64,000 nt of DNA from the NCBI RefSeq assembly GCF_000205165.1, contig NZ_GL883865.1, positions 62,001 to 126,000 of the forward strand. The letters are read 5' to 3'. The DNA is from Paraprevotella xylaniphila YIT 11841. Its GTDB lineage: Bacteria; Bacteroidota; Bacteroidia; Bacteroidales; Bacteroidaceae. The notes under the pieces were generated by a model. It searched no databases. It was not told where the DNA came from and saw only the letters and a program-made list of their open reading frames with translations. Positions 1 to 10,200 of the stretch are shown piece by piece (positions within the stretch are counted from its first letter, which is position 1; each line of letters opens with the position of its first letter). The translations under genes were made by a program, and so were the position numbers.

Positions 1-2
1 AC

Positions 3-563
3 TTACTGGGATTGTACCGGACCATAGGCGAACGGCTGAAACACCAGTTCCTGGACAACGATGCCTGGGTCCTGAGCTACCGCGAAGAATGCTTTGACGA
101 AATAGGGCTGAAACCGTCCATCAAAATACCTTTGTACAACGGTTCGTTGGAATGCGAGTTCCGCAAATACCAAATATTCAGTGGAAAATACAAGGAATTA
201 CGCGCCGAAGGCAAGGAAATCAAGACCGATGAGGAACGTCGGCAAATGGCAGAAAAACGACGTTTCAAAATGCACCGCGAATTTAAAAGGGCCATTGATG
301 ACGACGAAGAAGACTTCACCCCCAGAAGAAGGGATTATGACGACCGCGACAGTCGGTCACGCGGAAACCGTCCTTTCGACCGCCGTCCGCGAGAAGAACG
401 CGAGGACAGAGGAGCGTCATACGAAAAACGTCCGTTTAAACGCGAAGGAAAAACTTTCGAACGCAAAGAACGCTCGTTCGACCGCAAGAACAAGTCGTTC
501 GACCGCGACCGGAAACCATTCGGGAAAAACCGTAAATTCGACCGCTATGATGAAGAAGATTAA
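3..563 (+). CDS. Class I SAM-dependent RNA methyltransferase, C-terminal part (RlmL/YcbY-like)
   Basis: Only the last 186 codons are in the window; the reading frame is open to the left edge (L-L-G-L-Y-R-T-I-G at the start), so the start codon lies outside. The first ~65 residues (LYRTIGERLKHQF, then a C-terminal strand/helix with YNGSLECEFRKYQIF) match the end of THUMP-containing 23S rRNA guanine-N2 methyltransferases of Bacteroidetes. From about residue 85 the protein becomes a low-complexity tail of Arg, Asp, Lys, Glu and Phe (repeats of the type FDRxxKxFxR), likely disordered and RNA-binding. The stop overlaps the next start by 17 nt, so the two genes are probably co-transcribed. The family call rests on the C-terminal fragment alone. 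Confidence 0.75.
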   Translation, partial: LLGLYRTIGERLKHQFLDNDAWVLSYREECFDEIGLKPSIKIPLYNGSLECEFRKYQIFSGKYKELRAEGKEIKTDEERRQMAEKRRFKMHREFKRAIDDDEEDFTPRRRDYDDRDSRSRGNRPFDRRPREEREDRGASYEKRPFKREGKTFERKERSFDRKNKSFDRDRKPFGKNRKFDRYDEED

Positions 564-2787
564 TCTTTTCATAGTGATTTCATTACTGTCAATCCTCGCC
601 ATGGCACAAGGAAAAAAGAGTTTCACGTTGGATGATTTGCTTCCGGGAGGAAGTACATACCATCAATTACAGCCCCAAAACCTGTACACGGCTTGGTGGG
701 GCGACCGGTTGGTGGATACGGACTTGGACGGCTGCCATGAGATAAACCCCAAGGACGGAAGCAAGAAGGTGCTGTTCACCTTATCGCAACTGAACCAATG
801 GCTAGGAGCCGGGGAAGACTCATCGGTCGTGCATAGCTGCTACAATGTGGAGTTCCCCGATGGCGGACAACCATGGGTAGCCACCGTCGTTTCCGGAAAA
901 GGAAAAAACGGGGGTAAACCGACCTCCATATACACTGTAGTAGACTTCAAATCGGGAAAGAAGGTATGGGAACAGGAATATCCGGCGGATGCCACGGCAT
1001 TGGACCGCTCCCCGTCTTCCAATAGCCTGGCTTTCGTACGGCAACACAACCTATATGTCACGACGAAAGAGGGACAAACGATGGCCGTGTCTTCCGACGG
1101 CAGCAACGACTTGGTGTATGGTGAAGCCGTACATCGTAACGAGTTCGGCATCACCAAAGGAACATTCTGGAGCCCGGACGGGAAACAGCTCGCTTTCTAT
1201 CGGATGGACCAAAGCATGGTGCCCGACTATCCGCAAGTGGATATCACGACACGTATAGCCACCACTTATCCCTGCAAATATCCGATGGCAGGAGAAAAGA
1301 TGCACAAAGTGACGGTGGGCATCTTTACGCCGGCCACAGGCCAGACAGTATGGCTGCAAACCGGAGACCCCACCGACCGTTATTTCACGAACATTTCTTG
1401 GAGTCCGGACAACCGGAAAATATACATGATCGAACTGAACCGCGACCAAAACCACGCGGAATTGGTTTGTTACGATGCAGCTACGGGTAAAAAGGAAGGC
1501 GTGATATACGAAGAGGAGCATCCCAAATACGTGGAACCGATGCACGGCCTACAGTTCCTGCCGTGGGACAGTTCCAAGTTTATTTATCAAAGTCAACGGG
1601 ACGGTTACAACCATCTCTATTTGTTCGACCAGTCCAAGCCACAGGCTTCACAACGACATAAGACATTCCAAGGCGGCTCATGCGAAGAACATGTCAAGGT
1701 CACCCCGTTGACCTCCGGCGAATGGGTGGTGAAAGAAGTCTTGGGTTTTGACCAGAAAGAAAAGAGCCTGCTTTTTTGCAGCAACGAAATCCATCCGTTG
1801 CAGTCCAATATATATAAGGTACGCGTAAAGGATGGCAAACGTACCCTTCTGGACAACGGTGAGGGTGTACACTACGGTAGCGTGAATGCAAACGGCACTT
1901 ACGTAGAAGACCGTTACTCTTCCCCTACCGTGGCGCGCGGCATCAGCCTGACAGACACCCGGAACGGGAAAGAGCGTAACTTGCTGACTGCCGAAAACCC
2001 ATGGAAAGACTATAACGTGCCGGAAATTACATGCGGGAGCATCAAGGCCGCCGACGACACCACCGACCTCTACTATCGGATGGTGAAACCCGTGGATTTC
2101 GACCCGGATAAGAAATATCCTACCGTAATCTACGTGTACGGCGGGCCGCACGCCCACAACGTGGAGGCGAGCCGGAATTATATGGCACGCGGTTGGGAAA
2201 TCTACATGGCACAGAAAGGCTACCTGCTCTTCATCCTCGACAACCGAGGCTCGGAACATCGGGGGTTGGCCTTCGAGAACGCTACCTTCCGGCATCTGGG
2301 CGTAGAAGAAATGAAAGACCAGATGGAAGGCGTAAAGTTCCTGAAATCACTGCCTTACGTCGACGCCGACCGGATAGGTGTGCACGGTTGGTCGTTCGGT
2401 GGTTTCATGACCACCAACCTCATGCTCACTTATCCCGACGTATTCAAAGTAGGTGTGGCCGGAGGACCTGTCATCGATTGGCAATACTACGAAGTGATGT
2501 ACGGCGAGCGTTATATGGACCGTCCGCAGGACAATCCCGAAGGCTACAAAGGCAGTAACCTGAAACTCAAGGCCGGTAACCTAAAAGGCAAACTCCAAGT
2601 CATCATCGGTTACAACGACCCGGTATGCGTCCCGCAACACTCCCTGTCGTTCCTGCGTGCCTGTATCGACGCAGGCACCCAACCGGATTTCTTCACTTAT
2701 CCGGGCGACGAACATAACATGATGGGAAAGGACCGCATACACCTGCACGAACGCATCACGCAATATTTTGAAGACTATTTGAAATAA
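547..2787 (+). CDS. S9 family prolyl peptidase, dipeptidyl-peptidase IV type
   Basis: 746 residues. The first ~20 residues (MMKKINLFIVISLLSILAMA) are a signal peptide, so the protein is exported, probably periplasmic. Residues ~35-490 form the DPP-IV N-terminal beta-propeller and ~520-746 the alpha/beta-hydrolase domain. The catalytic triad is visible: Ser616 in GWSFGG, Asp691 in GYNDPV, His723 in PGDEHN. The family releases N-terminal X-Pro dipeptides. In-frame sequence upstream lacks stops back to 181 but encodes a lysine-rich shadow of the previous gene; the double ATG at 547/550 directly before the signal peptide is the sensible start. It overlaps the methyltransferase gene, and purD follows after 12 nt. 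Confidence 0.9.
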   Translation: MMKKINLFIVISLLSILAMAQGKKSFTLDDLLPGGSTYHQLQPQNLYTAWWGDRLVDTDLDGCHEINPKDGSKKVLFTLSQLNQWLGAGEDSSVVHSCYNVEFPDGGQPWVATVVSGKGKNGGKPTSIYTVVDFKSGKKVWEQEYPADATALDRSPSSNSLAFVRQHNLYVTTKEGQTMAVSSDGSNDLVYGEAVHRNEFGITKGTFWSPDGKQLAFYRMDQSMVPDYPQVDITTRIATTYPCKYPMAGEKMHKVTVGIFTPATGQTVWLQTGDPTDRYFTNISWSPDNRKIYMIELNRDQNHAELVCYDAATGKKEGVIYEEEHPKYVEPMHGLQFLPWDSSKFIYQSQRDGYNHLYLFDQSKPQASQRHKTFQGGSCEEHVKVTPLTSGEWVVKEVLGFDQKEKSLLFCSNEIHPLQSNIYKVRVKDGKRTLLDNGEGVHYGSVNANGTYVEDRYSSPTVARGISLTDTRNGKERNLLTAENPWKDYNVPEITCGSIKAADDTTDLYYRMVKPVDFDPDKKYPTVIYVYGGPHAHNVEASRNYMARGWEIYMAQKGYLLFILDNRGSEHRGLAFENATFRHLGVEEMKDQMEGVKFLKSLPYVDADRIGVHGWSFGGFMTTNLMLTYPDVFKVGVAGGPVIDWQYYEVMYGERYMDRPQDNPEGYKGSNLKLKAGNLKGKLQVIIGYNDPVCVPQHSLSFLRACIDAGTQPDFFTYPGDEHNMMGKDRIHLHERITQYFEDYLK

Positions 2788-2799
2788 AAACAATCGGAT

Positions 2800-4068
2800 A
2801 TGAAGATATTACTGTTAGGCAGCGGAGGGCGCGAACACGCTCTGGCCTGGAAAATCGCCCAAAGCAAGAAAGTGGACCAACTGTACGTCGCACCCGGAAA
2901 TGCGGGTACGGGCAGTGTGGGGGAAAACGTACCGCTCAAAGCCGATGATTTTGAAGGCATCAGGCAATTTGTCCTCAGCAAAGGCGTGGACATGGTAGTA
3001 GTCGGTCCGGAAGATCCCTTGGTCAAAGGTGTATATGATTTCTTCAAGAACGACGGCCAACTGAAAGACATCCCGGTCATCGGGCCGTCCAAACAAGGTG
3101 CCGTACTGGAGGGCAGCAAAGATTTTGCCAAGGCATTCATGCAACGCCACGGCATACCGACAGCCGCCTACCGCACGTTCACGGGGGAGACGTTGGAAGA
3201 AGGCCTGAAATTCTTGGAAACCCTGAAAGCCCCTTACGTACTGAAAGCCGACGGACTTTGTGCAGGGAAAGGCGTACTCATCCTGCCCACCCTGGAAGAA
3301 GCCCGCAAAGAACTGAAAGAAATGTTGGGCGGCATGTTCGGCACAGCCTCTTCATCGGTTGTCATAGAGGAATTCCTTAGCGGAATCGAATGTTCCGTAT
3401 TCGTACTGACTGACGGGCGGAACTACAAAATCCTGCCGGAAGCCAAGGATTACAAACGAATCGGAGAACATGACACCGGCCTGAACACCGGAGGCATGGG
3501 AAGCGTATCTCCCGTCCCGTTCGCTACCCCGGAATGGATGCAGAAAGTCGAAGACCGCATCATCCGCCCCACGGTAGAGGGATTGGCCGAAGAAGGAATC
3601 GACTACAAAGGATTTATCTTCTTCGGACTGATTAACGTGGAAGGCGAACCGATGGTCATCGAATACAACGTACGCATGGGCGACCCGGAAACAGAAAGTG
3701 TCATGCTCCGTGTGAAGAGCGACCTGGTGGACCTTCTGGAAGGTGTGGCACAAGGCGACCTCGACCGACGGACACTGGAAATCGACGAACGCAGTGCCGT
3801 ATGTGTCATGTTGGTATCCGGCGGGTATCCCGAAGCCTACGAAAAAGGATTCCCCATCACGGGTATCGAAGACGTACAGGACAGCATCGTCTTCCATGCC
3901 GGCACGGCTTTGAAGGACGGACAGGTGGTTACAGCCGGTGGGCGGGTCATCGCCGTCAGCTCTTACGGACAGGATAAGGAAGAAGCCTTGAAGCAATCTT
4001 TCAGCCAGGCACAGAAAATCCGGTTCGAGAAGAAGTATTTCCGCTCCGACATCGGTCAAGACCTATAA
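2800..4068 (+). CDS. purD: Phosphoribosylamine--glycine ligase (GAR synthetase)
   Basis: 422 residues, normal length for PurD. It makes glycinamide ribonucleotide from phosphoribosylamine, glycine and ATP, the second step of de novo purine synthesis, in the cytoplasm. The N-terminal [15 protein letters not shown] motif is diagnostic. The ATP-grasp core follows ([27 protein letters not shown]) with the metal-binding GDPETE motif near residue 295. No other pur gene is adjacent. It sits 12 nt after the S9 peptidase and 4 nt before the next membrane-protein gene, so it appears part of a long mixed operon. Confidence 0.97.
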   Translation: MKILLLGSGGREHALAWKIAQSKKVDQLYVAPGNAGTGSVGENVPLKADDFEGIRQFVLSKGVDMVVVGPEDPLVKGVYDFFKNDGQLKDIPVIGPSKQGAVLEGSKDFAKAFMQRHGIPTAAYRTFTGETLEEGLKFLETLKAPYVLKADGLCAGKGVLILPTLEEARKELKEMLGGMFGTASSSVVIEEFLSGIECSVFVLTDGRNYKILPEAKDYKRIGEHDTGLNTGGMGSVSPVPFATPEWMQKVEDRIIRPTVEGLAEEGIDYKGFIFFGLINVEGEPMVIEYNVRMGDPETESVMLRVKSDLVDLLEGVAQGDLDRRTLEIDERSAVCVMLVSGGYPEAYEKGFPITGIEDVQDSIVFHAGTALKDGQVVTAGGRVIAVSSYGQDKEEALKQSFSQAQKIRFEKKYFRSDIGQDL

Positions 4069-4072
4069 CGAA

Positions 4073-5020
4073 ATGAGGAGTAACAGGTTCCAGAACAAGG
4101 TGGCTACGAGCAATTTCACACTGCCCGTAGCCGCTTTTCTCACCACACTGCTGTGGTGTGCGGAAGGAATCTATACGCTCGACCGCCTGTTGGGATGGGG
4201 CGTTTGCGGCCTGACAGCCTACTTCTGGGTGGAAACCAACAACGCCCATTCACTCATCCGTATCCGCAGCCGGCTGACACCGTCCATTTACCTGTGGATG
4301 ACGGGATGTATATTCTGCCTGCATCCCCTGCAAGACGGCTTAATCGTTTCTTGCCTCGTGTTGGCATCCTATTACCTGCTGTTCAAATCCTATCAGCAAA
4401 CGGAAGCCGTAAGCCCGATTTTCCATTCATTTCTCTGTCTCGGCATAGGCAGCTTGTTTTTCCCGCAACTGCTTTTCTTCGCCCCGTTCTATCTTTGGTA
4501 CACCGCCGTCTACCTCCGTTCGCTGACGTGGCGTACGTTTTGGGCGGCCATGACGGGTTTGATTCTCCCTTACTGGTTCATGGCCGGATACTTCCTTTAT
4601 ACGGAAGACTTCGGCCGGTTCACCGGACATTTCCGGGAACTTATCCTTTTCCAACCGATATATTATGAGAACTATCGGAATTTCGACTTTTTACAAATCA
4701 GCACCATAGGACTGGTCATAGCTTTCACCATCATTGCCGCCCTGCATGGCATACGCACTAGCTTTAACGACAAGATACGCACGAGAATGTTTCTATATCT
4801 CATCCTCACACAAGAACTTCTTATCGTACTGCTCATGGCCTTGCAACCGGTACATTTCCAAGTTCTTTTGGGGCTATTAGTCATGAACTCCGCTCCCATC
4901 CTGTCCCACTACTTTGCCTTGACAAGCAAAAGGTTTACCGATGCGGTATTCATCTTGTTCCTATTCATGTTTGCAGCTTTATCTTTCCTGAATATATGGA
5001 CGCAATGGTTGACTTTCTGA
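4073..5020 (+). CDS. Polytopic inner-membrane protein of unknown function
   Basis: 315 residues, almost entirely hydrophobic, with roughly 9-10 predicted membrane spans separated by short charged loops (NNAHSLIRIRSR, RTSFNDKIRTR). No catalytic motif is visible. Proteins of this shape, annotated only as hypothetical, occur near purD in Bacteroidales; no function can be assigned. It begins 4 nt after purD and its last 25 nt overlap the start of the YqaA-like gene, indicating translational coupling. Confidence 0.75.
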   Translation: MRSNRFQNKVATSNFTLPVAAFLTTLLWCAEGIYTLDRLLGWGVCGLTAYFWVETNNAHSLIRIRSRLTPSIYLWMTGCIFCLHPLQDGLIVSCLVLASYYLLFKSYQQTEAVSPIFHSFLCLGIGSLFFPQLLFFAPFYLWYTAVYLRSLTWRTFWAAMTGLILPYWFMAGYFLYTEDFGRFTGHFRELILFQPIYYENYRNFDFLQISTIGLVIAFTIIAALHGIRTSFNDKIRTRMFLYLILTQELLIVLLMALQPVHFQVLLGLLVMNSAPILSHYFALTSKRFTDAVFILFLFMFAALSFLNIWTQWLTF

Positions 5021-5448
5021 TACAATACGGCTATTGGGGCATGTTTCTGGCGGCATTTCTGGCAGCCAGCGTATTCCCGTTCAGTTCCGAAGCTGTCATG
5101 GTCGGCCTGCAACTGGCCGGACTTGATCCGCTCTTACTGCTTGTATGGGGCACCATAGGAAACGTAGGCGGCAGCATGTTCAATTACAGCATCGGACGTC
5201 TCGGCCGTATGGAATGGGTAGAAAAATACCTTCGTGTGAAACGGGAAAGCGTGGAGAAAGCACAGCATTGGATGGAACGGAAAGGCGCATGGGTGGGCGG
5301 CATCTTGTGTGTGGTTCCCGTCATCGGCGATGCCATTTCCGTGGCATTGGGTTTCATGCGTGCCAACTGGCTGATATGCCTGATTTCCATTACGATTGGA
5401 AAACTGGTACGTTACGCTATTTTAGTTTATACCGTCACTTTATTTTAA
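4996..5448 (+). CDS. YqaA/DedA-like small membrane protein
   Basis: 150 residues. Hydrophobic, with the YqaA-type (SNARE-associated/DedA superfamily) pattern: an N-terminal amphipathic/TM pair with FPFSSEAVMVGLQLAG, the glycine-rich GTIGNVGGSMFNYSIGR motif, a charged loop (KRESVEKAQHWMERKGAW) and a C-terminal TM with VPVIGDAISVALGFM. Related DedA proteins are implicated in envelope homeostasis and lipid-carrier recycling, but YqaA members are uncharacterised. The start at 4996 overlaps the previous gene; an alternative ATG lies at 5005. The stop TAA shares its last base with the next ATG (TAATG). Confidence 0.85.
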   Translation: MDAMVDFLIQYGYWGMFLAAFLAASVFPFSSEAVMVGLQLAGLDPLLLLVWGTIGNVGGSMFNYSIGRLGRMEWVEKYLRVKRESVEKAQHWMERKGAWVGGILCVVPVIGDAISVALGFMRANWLICLISITIGKLVRYAILVYTVTLF

Positions 5449-6335
5449 TGCAAATGAGATTACGTCCCTTCCTGTTTTACCTCGTGGCATGTCTTTGCTT
5501 TTTCACCGGATGCAAACCGTCCGGCCGTACAGACAACAAAGGCACACAGCGACCGGTTATTACCGTATCTATCGAACCGTTGCGTTACATTACAGAACGC
5601 ATTGCAGGCGACGGATTCCACGTGGAAACATTTGTACCGAAAGGCAGCAGCCCCGAGACTTACGAGCCGACTCCCGAACAGATGATGAAACTCAGGCAAA
5701 GTCTGGTCTATTTCACAATCGGCGATTTAGGCTTTGAACGTACTTGGACAGACCGATTCCGGCAAACGTCACCCGAAGTCCCGTTCGTCCGGACTTCGGA
5801 AGGCATCAAGCTCATAGAGGGGCATCATCACGGCACGCCCGACAAACCGGAAAACGAAACTGACCCGCACGTATGGACTTCGCCGGCTCGCATGAAGGCC
5901 ATTGCACAAAACATCTGTGCCGCGCTCTGCAAACTTGATACCGCACACGCCCGGCAATTCCGCCGGAACCTGCAACAGACACTGGCCGACCTGCAAGCCA
6001 CGGAAGACAGCATACACACGCTCGTAGACAGCCTGCACCCCAAAGCATTCCTTATATACCACCCCACGCTCACCTATTTTGCACAGGACTACGGACTCAC
6101 GCAAATCGCCATAGAAACCGACGGTAAGGAACCGTCCCCGGCACAACTCGTCCGGCTCATCCGGCTTTGCAAAGAAAAACAAGTCCGCACCATTTTCGTC
6201 CAACAGGAATTCGACCGGAGAAACGCGGAACTCATAGCCAAAGAAACCGGCACGCACCTCGTAGACATCAACCCGCTCTCTTACGAGTGGAAAGAAGAAA
6301 TGCTGAAAATAGCCCGTACACTGCACGCACAATGA
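5448..6335 (+). CDS. Metal ABC transporter substrate-binding lipoprotein (ZnuA/cluster A-I type)
   Basis: 295 residues. A signal peptide ends in a lipobox (FFTGC, Cys22), so it should be an outer-leaflet or periplasmic lipoprotein. It matches the cluster A-I family for Zn2+/Mn2+ uptake: SIEPLRYITERIAGD near the N terminus, a short His-rich loop (GHHHGTPD), DPHVW, IYHPTLTYFAQDYGL and the C-terminal LVDINPLS. Metal-ligand candidates are the His of DPHVW, the His of YHP and an acidic residue near TDGKEPS. I place the start at the coupled TAATG; ATG 5454 is an alternative. It overlaps the ATPase gene by 4 nt (ATGA). Confidence 0.88.
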   Translation: MQMRLRPFLFYLVACLCFFTGCKPSGRTDNKGTQRPVITVSIEPLRYITERIAGDGFHVETFVPKGSSPETYEPTPEQMMKLRQSLVYFTIGDLGFERTWTDRFRQTSPEVPFVRTSEGIKLIEGHHHGTPDKPENETDPHVWTSPARMKAIAQNICAALCKLDTAHARQFRRNLQQTLADLQATEDSIHTLVDSLHPKAFLIYHPTLTYFAQDYGLTQIAIETDGKEPSPAQLVRLIRLCKEKQVRTIFVQQEFDRRNAELIAKETGTHLVDINPLSYEWKEEMLKIARTLHAQ

Positions 6336-7093
6336 AAATAACCCCACTTATACAATTAAACCGGATTCAGGTAGGATATGACGGCAAACAAGTCTTGCGG
6401 GACATCGACCTGACGGTATATGCCCATGACTTTTTGGGTGTCATCGGCCCGAACGGCGGTGGAAAGACCACTTTAATCAAAACGATTCTCGGGTTGAAAA
6501 AACCGATGTCCGGGACAGTCACCTTCTTCCGTGAAGGCCGCCCCGTCCCCTCCATCCGCATGGGTTATCTGCCCCAATACAACAAAATAGACAAGAACTT
6601 CCCCATCTCGGTCTACGAGGTCGTGCTGTCGGGACTGCGGAAAAGCTTCTGGAAGCGTTATTCCAAGGCACAGCACCAAGCCACGCGGGACATGCTCTGC
6701 CGCATGGGGTTGGACACATTGGCCGACCGCCCAATAGGCCGTCTCAGCGGCGGCCAGTTGCAACGCGCCCTGCTCGGCCGTGCCATCATCGCGCAGCCGG
6801 ACGTGGTCATATTGGACGAACCGAATACCTATATAGACAAGCGGTTCGAAACACAACTCTACCAACAATTAGAAGAAATCAACCGCGAAAGCGCCATCAT
6901 ACTTGTCAGTCACGACTTAGGCTCCGTATTGCAAAACGTGAAGAGTATCGCCTGCGTAAACGAGACCCTCGACTACCATCCGGATACGGAACTGCCGGAA
7001 GGCTGGCTCGAAGACAAGTTCAACTGCCCCATAGATTTGGTAGGACACGGCAACTATCCCCACCGTGTACTAAAATGTCACAAACATAGTTAA
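6332..7093 (+). CDS. Metal ABC transporter ATP-binding protein (ZnuC-like)
   Basis: 253 residues with a complete ABC ATPase core: Walker A GPNGGGKTT, the Q-loop region in YLPQYNKIDKNFPISV, signature LSGGQ, Walker B VVILDEP with D-loop, and switch His in VSHD. The sequence around the Q-loop and its place directly after a ZnuA-like gene (ATGA overlap) assign it to zinc/manganese import. The expected membrane permease does not follow; the next gene is a DUF2723 protein. The permease must be encoded elsewhere or the pair works with another partner. The preceding reading frame is open further upstream, but that part lies inside the ZnuA gene. Confidence 0.9.
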   Translation: MKITPLIQLNRIQVGYDGKQVLRDIDLTVYAHDFLGVIGPNGGGKTTLIKTILGLKKPMSGTVTFFREGRPVPSIRMGYLPQYNKIDKNFPISVYEVVLSGLRKSFWKRYSKAQHQATRDMLCRMGLDTLADRPIGRLSGGQLQRALLGRAIIAQPDVVILDEPNTYIDKRFETQLYQQLEEINRESAIILVSHDLGSVLQNVKSIACVNETLDYHPDTELPEGWLEDKFNCPIDLVGHGNYPHRVLKCHKHS

Positions 7094-7151
7094 AACGGCC
7101 GACAAACCTTTTAAAATTCAGGAAAGAGCCGTACAAAAAGGAAAAAGTTAC

Positions 7152-7159
7152 TAATTTTG
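7152..7159 (+). promoter_or_regulatory. Putative Bacteroides-type -7 element (TAATTTTG)
   Basis: TAATTTTG fits the TAnnTTTG -7 consensus, 41 nt before the DUF2723 start. No clear TTTG is seen at the -33 position, so this is a moderate call. It suggests the DUF2723 gene starts a new transcript after the znuC-like gene. Confidence 0.45.
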
Positions 7160-7200
7160 CAACTTGACCGATAAAAACAAAATCAAATAACAGCAAAACA

Positions 7201-10200
7201 ATGAAACAGTTCAAACTTGTAAACACTCTTTTGGGATGGATTACATTTGCTATTGCCGCGTGGGTTTACTGTTCCACCATTGAACCGACCGCAAGTTTCT
7301 GGGACTGTCCGGAGTTTATCACTACCGGCTACAAACTGGAAGTGGGACACCCGCCCGGTGCGCCTTTCTTCATGCTTACGGCCAACTTGTTCTCGCAATT
7401 TACCAACGACCCTTCGCAAGTAGCCCTGATGGTCAACACGATGTCGGCGTTGATGAGTGCCGGTTGTATCCTGTTCCTTTTCTGGAGCATCACGCACCTG
7501 GCACGCAAGTTGGTATGCAGTGACTACAGCCAGATAACAACAGCCAAATTGATTACCATCGAAGGTAGCGGTTTGGTAGGCGCGTTGGTCTATACTTTTA
7601 GCGACACATTCTGGTTCAGTGCCGTAGAAGGTGAGGTTTACGCTTATTCATCCTTGTTTACGGCATTGGTGTTCTGGCTCATCCTGAAATGGGAAGAACA
7701 TGCTGACGAGCCTCACAGCGACCGTTGGCTCGTACTGATTGCCTACCTGACAGGGCTTTCCATCGGTGTGCATTTGCTGAACTTGCTTTGTTTGCCGGCC
7801 ATCGTGCTCATTTGGTATTACAAGAAAAATCCCGATGCCAACCTGAAAGGTTCACTTTGGGCTTTGGTGGCTTCCTTTATCCTGGTAGCCGCCGTATTGT
7901 ACGGCATCGTACCGGGCATCGTGAAAGTAGGCGGATGGTTCGAGCTGTTCTTCGTCAACACTTTGGGACTTCCGTTCAACACCGGTCTTATTTTCTATAT
8001 TTTCTGCCTGATAGCCACCGTACTTTGGGCTATCCGTGAAACGCTTGTCCAGAAAAGCCGTCGCCGCATGAATATCGCCTATCTGGTAGCCGTAGGCATG
8101 TTGGGTATTCCTTTCTACGGATACGGATGGAGCAGCTTCGTCATCGGAGTCATCGTTTTGGGCATTCTGGCTTTCATCCTCAGCCGCAAGGTACAGGGAA
8201 AACCGCTCATCAGCCCCCGCGTCATGAACACCTCATTGCTTTGCATGCTGATGATCATGATCGGGTATTCCACATACGCCGTCATTGTCATCCGTTCCAC
8301 GGCAAATCCGCCGATGGACCAAAATTCACCTGAGGACATCTTCACGTTGGGACAATACCTGAACCGTGAACAATACGGCAGCCGTCCGTTGTTCTACGGG
8401 CAGGCCTACACTTCAAAGGTGCAGTTAGAGACCAAAGACGGCTACTGCATGCCGGAATATAAAGAAGGGGCACCGATTTACCAACGTGTGGAGAAACATT
8501 CCGCCGATGAGAAAGATGCTTACCGTATCGTGTACTACGACAGGGAACCAATCTATGCCCAGAACATGGTGTTCCCGCGCATGTATTCCGACCGCCCCGA
8601 GCACGTCAGGGCTTACGAAGACTGGATGGGCGGCGTGGAAGGCAAGCAAGTGCCTTACGACCAATGCGGACAAATGGTAATGGTAAAGGTACCGACGCAA
8701 GGCGAAAACCTGCGTTTCTTCTTCAGTTACCAGATTAACTTCATGTACTGGCGTTATTTCATGTGGAACTTTGCCGGACGGCAGAACGACATACAGGGTA
8801 ATGGCGAACTGGAACACGGTAACTGGCTGACCGGAATTCCGTTCATCGACAATGCCCGTCTGGGCGACCAAAGCAAACTGCCCACCGAACTGAAAGAGAA
8901 CAAGGGACATAATGTATTCTACTGCCTGCCCCTGTTGTTGGGACTCATCGGACTCTTCTGGCAGGCTTACAAGAACCAAGAAGGCGTACGCCAGTTCTGG
9001 GTGGTCTTCTTCCTGTTCTTCATGACCGGTCTGGCCATTGTGGTCTACCTCAACCAGACACCGTTGCAGCCGCGTGAACGTGATTATGCTTACGCCGGTT
9101 CGTTCTATGCCTTCGCCATTTGGGTAGGTATGGGTGTAGCCGCTATCGTAGACGGGCTGAAACGTCTCAAGGTGCCGGAAACCGCTGCCTCTTTGGTCAG
9201 CCTGCTCGCCCTGTTCGTCCCCATACAAATGGCCGGACAGACGTGGGACGACCACGACCGCAGCGGACGCTACACCTGCCGCGACTTCGGACAGAACTAC
9301 CTGAACTCCATGGATGCCAAGGGCAATCCGGTGATCTTCACCAACGGCGACAACGACACCTTCCCGTTGTGGTACAACCAGGAAACGGAAGGCGTGCGTA
9401 CCGATGCCCGTGTCTGCAACTTGAGTTACCTGCAGACAGACTGGTATATCGACCAGATGCGCCGCCCGGCCTACGATTCGCCGTCGTTGCCCATCAGTTG
9501 GACCCGTCTGCAATACGTCACCGGCACACGCGAAGGCATCCCCGTGCAACCCGATGCCCTACAGCAAGTCATCGACTATTACAAAGACAGTCCGGAAGAC
9601 CTGAAACAGATGTTGGGCGACAACCCGTATGAGTTGAAGAACATCATCCGGCACTGGATATTGAACGACAACCCGGACTTGCAGATTTTCCCGACCGACA
9701 GCATCGTGGTGACGGTGGACAAGGAAGCCGTGAAACGCTCGGGCATGATGATTGCCGCCGATTCTATTCCCGACGTGATGCACATCTCGCTCAAAGGCAA
9801 ACGCGCCGTCTACAAGAGTGAGATGATGATGTTGGAAATGATTTCGCAGGCCAACTGGGAACGCCCGCTCTACATGTCCACGACGGTAGGTCCCGACAAT
9901 TACGGACATCTGGGCGACAACTTCGTACAGGAAGGCCTTGCCTGCCGCATCACACCGTTCGACACCAAACAGAGCGGCCGCACCATCGACAGCGAGAGGA
10001 TGTACGACAACATGATGAACAAGTTCAAATACGGTGGATTGAAAGAGAATCCGGACATCTACCTCGACGAGACCGTGATACGCATGTGCTACACACACCG
10101 CCGCCTCTTCAACCAACTGGCCCAACAGCTGCTGAAAGAAGGAAAGAAAGAGAAGGCATTGAAAGTGCTGCAACGGGCTGAGGAAGAAATTCCGGGCAGC

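Noticed and set aside
181-546. Upstream extension of the S9 peptidase frame
   Set aside because: It would place ~120 Lys/Arg-rich residues before a clear signal peptide and is only the shifted frame of the preceding gene.
8425-9549. 374-codon frame opposite the DUF2723 gene
   Set aside because: Antisense to a conserved membrane protein, no recognisable motif.
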